Positions 61,590 through 64,000 of a DNA stretch of 64,000 bases are shown one piece after another. The position numbers were made by a program, and so were the translations under genes. Numbering within the stretch: position 1 is the stretch's first letter; the number at the start of each line of letters is the position of its first letter. This DNA is from Ursus arctos (lineage: Eukaryota; Chordata; Mammalia; Carnivora; Ursidae). The notes beneath the pieces are model-generated. The model did not search any database and was not told the origin of the DNA. It saw only the letters and a list, made by a program, of their open reading frames with translations. The stretch spans positions 25,849,772-25,913,771 of the forward strand of contig NW_026622874.1 of NCBI RefSeq assembly GCF_023065955.2. Direction: 5' to 3'.

Positions 61590-64000
61590 ACTTGGACACC
61601 ATTCCCTACACACAAAGGTCACACTTTATACCTGGGATATTTTCTCTGACAGGAGAATATTTAAACTTCTACAATTCAGAGGGCCACAGGGCTAGATATA
61701 AAGAAACAGTTCACCGCTGGCTAAGGAACACTTGAGGCAAAATCAGTCCCGACTAGAATCACAGACTATTTCATCACTGGCCAAGAGGATGAGGGCCATG
61801 CATGCCAACATTTTTATTAGTAGGATGTCATAAATTGGATAAAGCTCTCATTAGCATGACAAGATTAAAAATCCAGAAAGGTCTAAGTGAGGCAATATAA
61901 CCAGTGGCAGAGCCTATTGGAGTGAGGCCTCAGGAGACAGGTCAGAGGGGAAGTAGGCCCCCAACAAATTGCAACTGAGAGTCACAACCACTGATGACCC
62001 TTTCTCTGCAGAGTTGTGTTACTAATACCCTCTGCTGTCCCTCAGTGGGGGCCAGCATGACCTACTTAAAGAAGGGTTGGGGAAGCATAGAGGGGACAGA
62101 GAAGGAACCACACAGATTCAGAACTGGATTGAGGGTCAGGCCAGACAGACAGCCGCCTCCGATGCCAATTTCTAAAGAGTACTTTCAAAAATAAAGTAGA
62201 AACGTGGTGCCAAACAAGCTCGACACAAGACTCCACATATAACTGGTAAAATGTCAAAGTAGCCTCACGTCAGCGCAGTAGACCATGTCTTCCAGTGAAA
62301 ATAAAATGGCACTCTTCCCCCATGTCACTCCTCACCACCACTTAGTCGATTTGAAAGGCACTGATTCTTAGCCCATCTGGGCTTCCTATTTCTTGGTCTG
62401 CCCTTGAGAAAAGCCTAGAGTGTTTTTCATGCCAACTACCACTGGACCAGGTTGTTTCTGGTGAAACTATTCTTCTCTGAAGCATGAGGGTGTAAATGGT
62501 AGGGATTAACACTGTGGAACTAGAGGTAGGTACTTTAAAAAGAGATGACAGCCTATCCTCTGTCTAGAAGTGACCTCAGATCACCTTGAGGCATCTTTTG
62601 TCTTTCCTGCATGGTCCCTGCCTGGGTGGCCAGGTGTAGTTGTGTGCTGGCATTCATTACTCTGGGGAAAAGGGTAAATTGGGTCTTTTGGGGGACCTGT
62701 CAAAGCCCATCAAGATGCTACCTGGCTTTAAGAATCTTTAGGTCTTGCCACAGAGCCCAGAACATCAGCCCCAAATCCTCCTTTTGTTTTGGTGAGTTTC
62801 CCTTTTGGGACACCGTGTCCCTAGGCAAATTGGTTCATCCTTACCTCAGCAGCGCCAAAAGTATTGTCTGAAGCCTGGCTTTGACACCCCACAAGAGCTT
62901 CCATTACCTTGGAACCTTGACTATGCTCTAGTTAGCATATGACCCAGGCAGGAAGGCCCTCGGGTTGTAGCCACTCTGGCTGGCCCCAAGAGTGTGAACT
63001 GACCTCAGAGCCAGGGTTCCACTGTACCGTGGATCAAAACTAGCAAGGACATCAATGAAGAGTAGACCAGCTCTGTTGGACTGTGCTGTGCCGGGTTTGA
63101 CAGCCCTGTTTGGCCTGCTTGGGTTATTTGCCTACCTCTAAATTCATGACAGTGGTTAGAATCATGATACACCTGGGCTCGTCAGCTTGGTTGGGCATAT
63201 TCTCCAGCGAAGCCGGAAGAGGGATGGGGCACTGTGATGGACAGCCTCGCTAGGACTTGATGGGGTAGGGAGGCAGAAGTCCCCAAAGACATGAAGAAGT
63301 ATGTTATTAAGACAAAAGGAGAACTGCCACTCGTGTGTGAAGTCCTATTTATTTTTTTCAATATTCTCTCATGGCCTACACAGGATCAGTGTTTTTCCAA
63401 GATTCCTGCTTTTGACAGGAAGTGGAAGATTGACAAAGAAATGATCTATCTCCCCTTGCTCCAGGGGAAAGATTAACATGATTTTACTACGACCCACTTG
63501 AAACATTATTAAACTGCCAGTGGGAACGCAACCCAGCTTTTCTTTAAAAATACTGTTGAGTCAGAAAATAATAAAATGAACTAAAATAGAAGGGACACTA
63601 AATTCCTCTATACTTCCCCAAATCAGGAGATTAGTGGAAAAGACATCTGAACACAATGGTGGCATTCCCTCCCTCACAGAGCTTTCTCCAAGGGCCCTTT
63701 AATTCTTATCAAACCTCAGGATGGGAAGAGGCAAATATAGAAGTATGGTATCCTCTCTCCCTCTCCCTGTCTCTGTCTGTCTCTCCATTTCAGAAATTCA
63801 AGGACCAAGAGTTGAAAAGAGAAGGGATCAGGGCAGGGTGGCACGCAAGGGGTGTCCTTGGTGGCTGTGGATATGCGCAGCATCTGACATTTTTTCTGAA
63901 CGGAGCCTGGGAGAGAAGGGACATCACCGACGCCTGAGTCATAAATGGAAACCTGGATCCTCTTGCACGGTCTCCTTTAGCCTCCAACGGAGGGTTTTCT
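61590..64000. other. Repeat-poor noncoding DNA
   Basis: The last 2.4 kb contain no repeat I can name apart from a CTCTCC/CTGTCT pyrimidine tract at 63750-63790. Open frames of 60-93 codons have no recognised domain. Conserved noncoding elements or parts of a large intron would look like this, but nothing in the sequence proves it. Confidence 0.45.

Overview
The window looks like noncoding nuclear DNA of a carnivoran mammal, most likely a caniform and probably a bear or close relative. The main evidence is about 28 tRNA-Lys-derived Can-SINEs. They have the usual layout: a head reading GGGGCGCCTGGGTGGCTCAG, a CT-rich body, and a tail of AAATAAATAAA plus an A-run. Several young copies carry the GACAGCCAGCGAGAGAGGGA / GGAAGAAGCAGGCTC variant that I associate with ursids; that attribution is from memory. 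I saw no dog-type SINEC_Cf copy. Carnivore L1 3' ends, MIR, L2, MaLR/ERVL LTRs and small DNA-transposon fossils complete the picture. I found no convincing protein-coding exon, CpG island, rRNA, genuine tRNA, CRISPR array or bacterial-type operon. The longest open frames are about 130 codons, show no recognisable domain and often overlap repeats, so I treat them as chance. The window is therefore intergenic or inside a large intron.

Layout. 1-9 kb: a MaLR LTR, MIR and L2 pieces, four SINE loci (one nested) and an old L1 fragment. 9-16 kb: mostly unique DNA with MIRs, a SINE, a CT-rich tract and a short transposon fossil. 16-25 kb: a truncated carnivore L1, four SINEs, an antisense LTR, a TATC microsatellite and an L2 split by a SINE. 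25-35 kb: an ERVL-type LTR (MLT2-like), a broken antisense L2, an L1 ORF2 tail carrying two SINEs, two MaLR LTRs and an alternating purine-pyrimidine tract. 35-41 kb: two SINEs that landed in succession at one target, a long antisense L2 with a perfect 36-bp tandem duplication, an ancient antisense L1 block interrupted by a younger truncated L1, and a MaLR LTR. 41-50 kb: microsatellites, a MER5-like element and a palindromic element each hit by SINEs, and a head-to-head SINE pair. 50-55 kb: the most informative block, an antisense decayed ERVL internal region interrupted by a MaLR LTR. 55-64 kb: an L1 3' end, several SINEs including a tail-to-tail inverted nest, a palindromic transposon fossil, and a repeat-poor last 2.4 kb.

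No set of genes works together here. What the sequence records is a stratified history of insertions: L2, MIR and ancient L1 first, then MaLR/ERVL and hAT-like elements, then carnivoran SINEs and L1s. Nesting and target-site duplications (TSDs) allow relative dating at many loci. Family names are from my own recognition of consensus patterns. No database was searched, and subfamily names should be confirmed with RepeatMasker.
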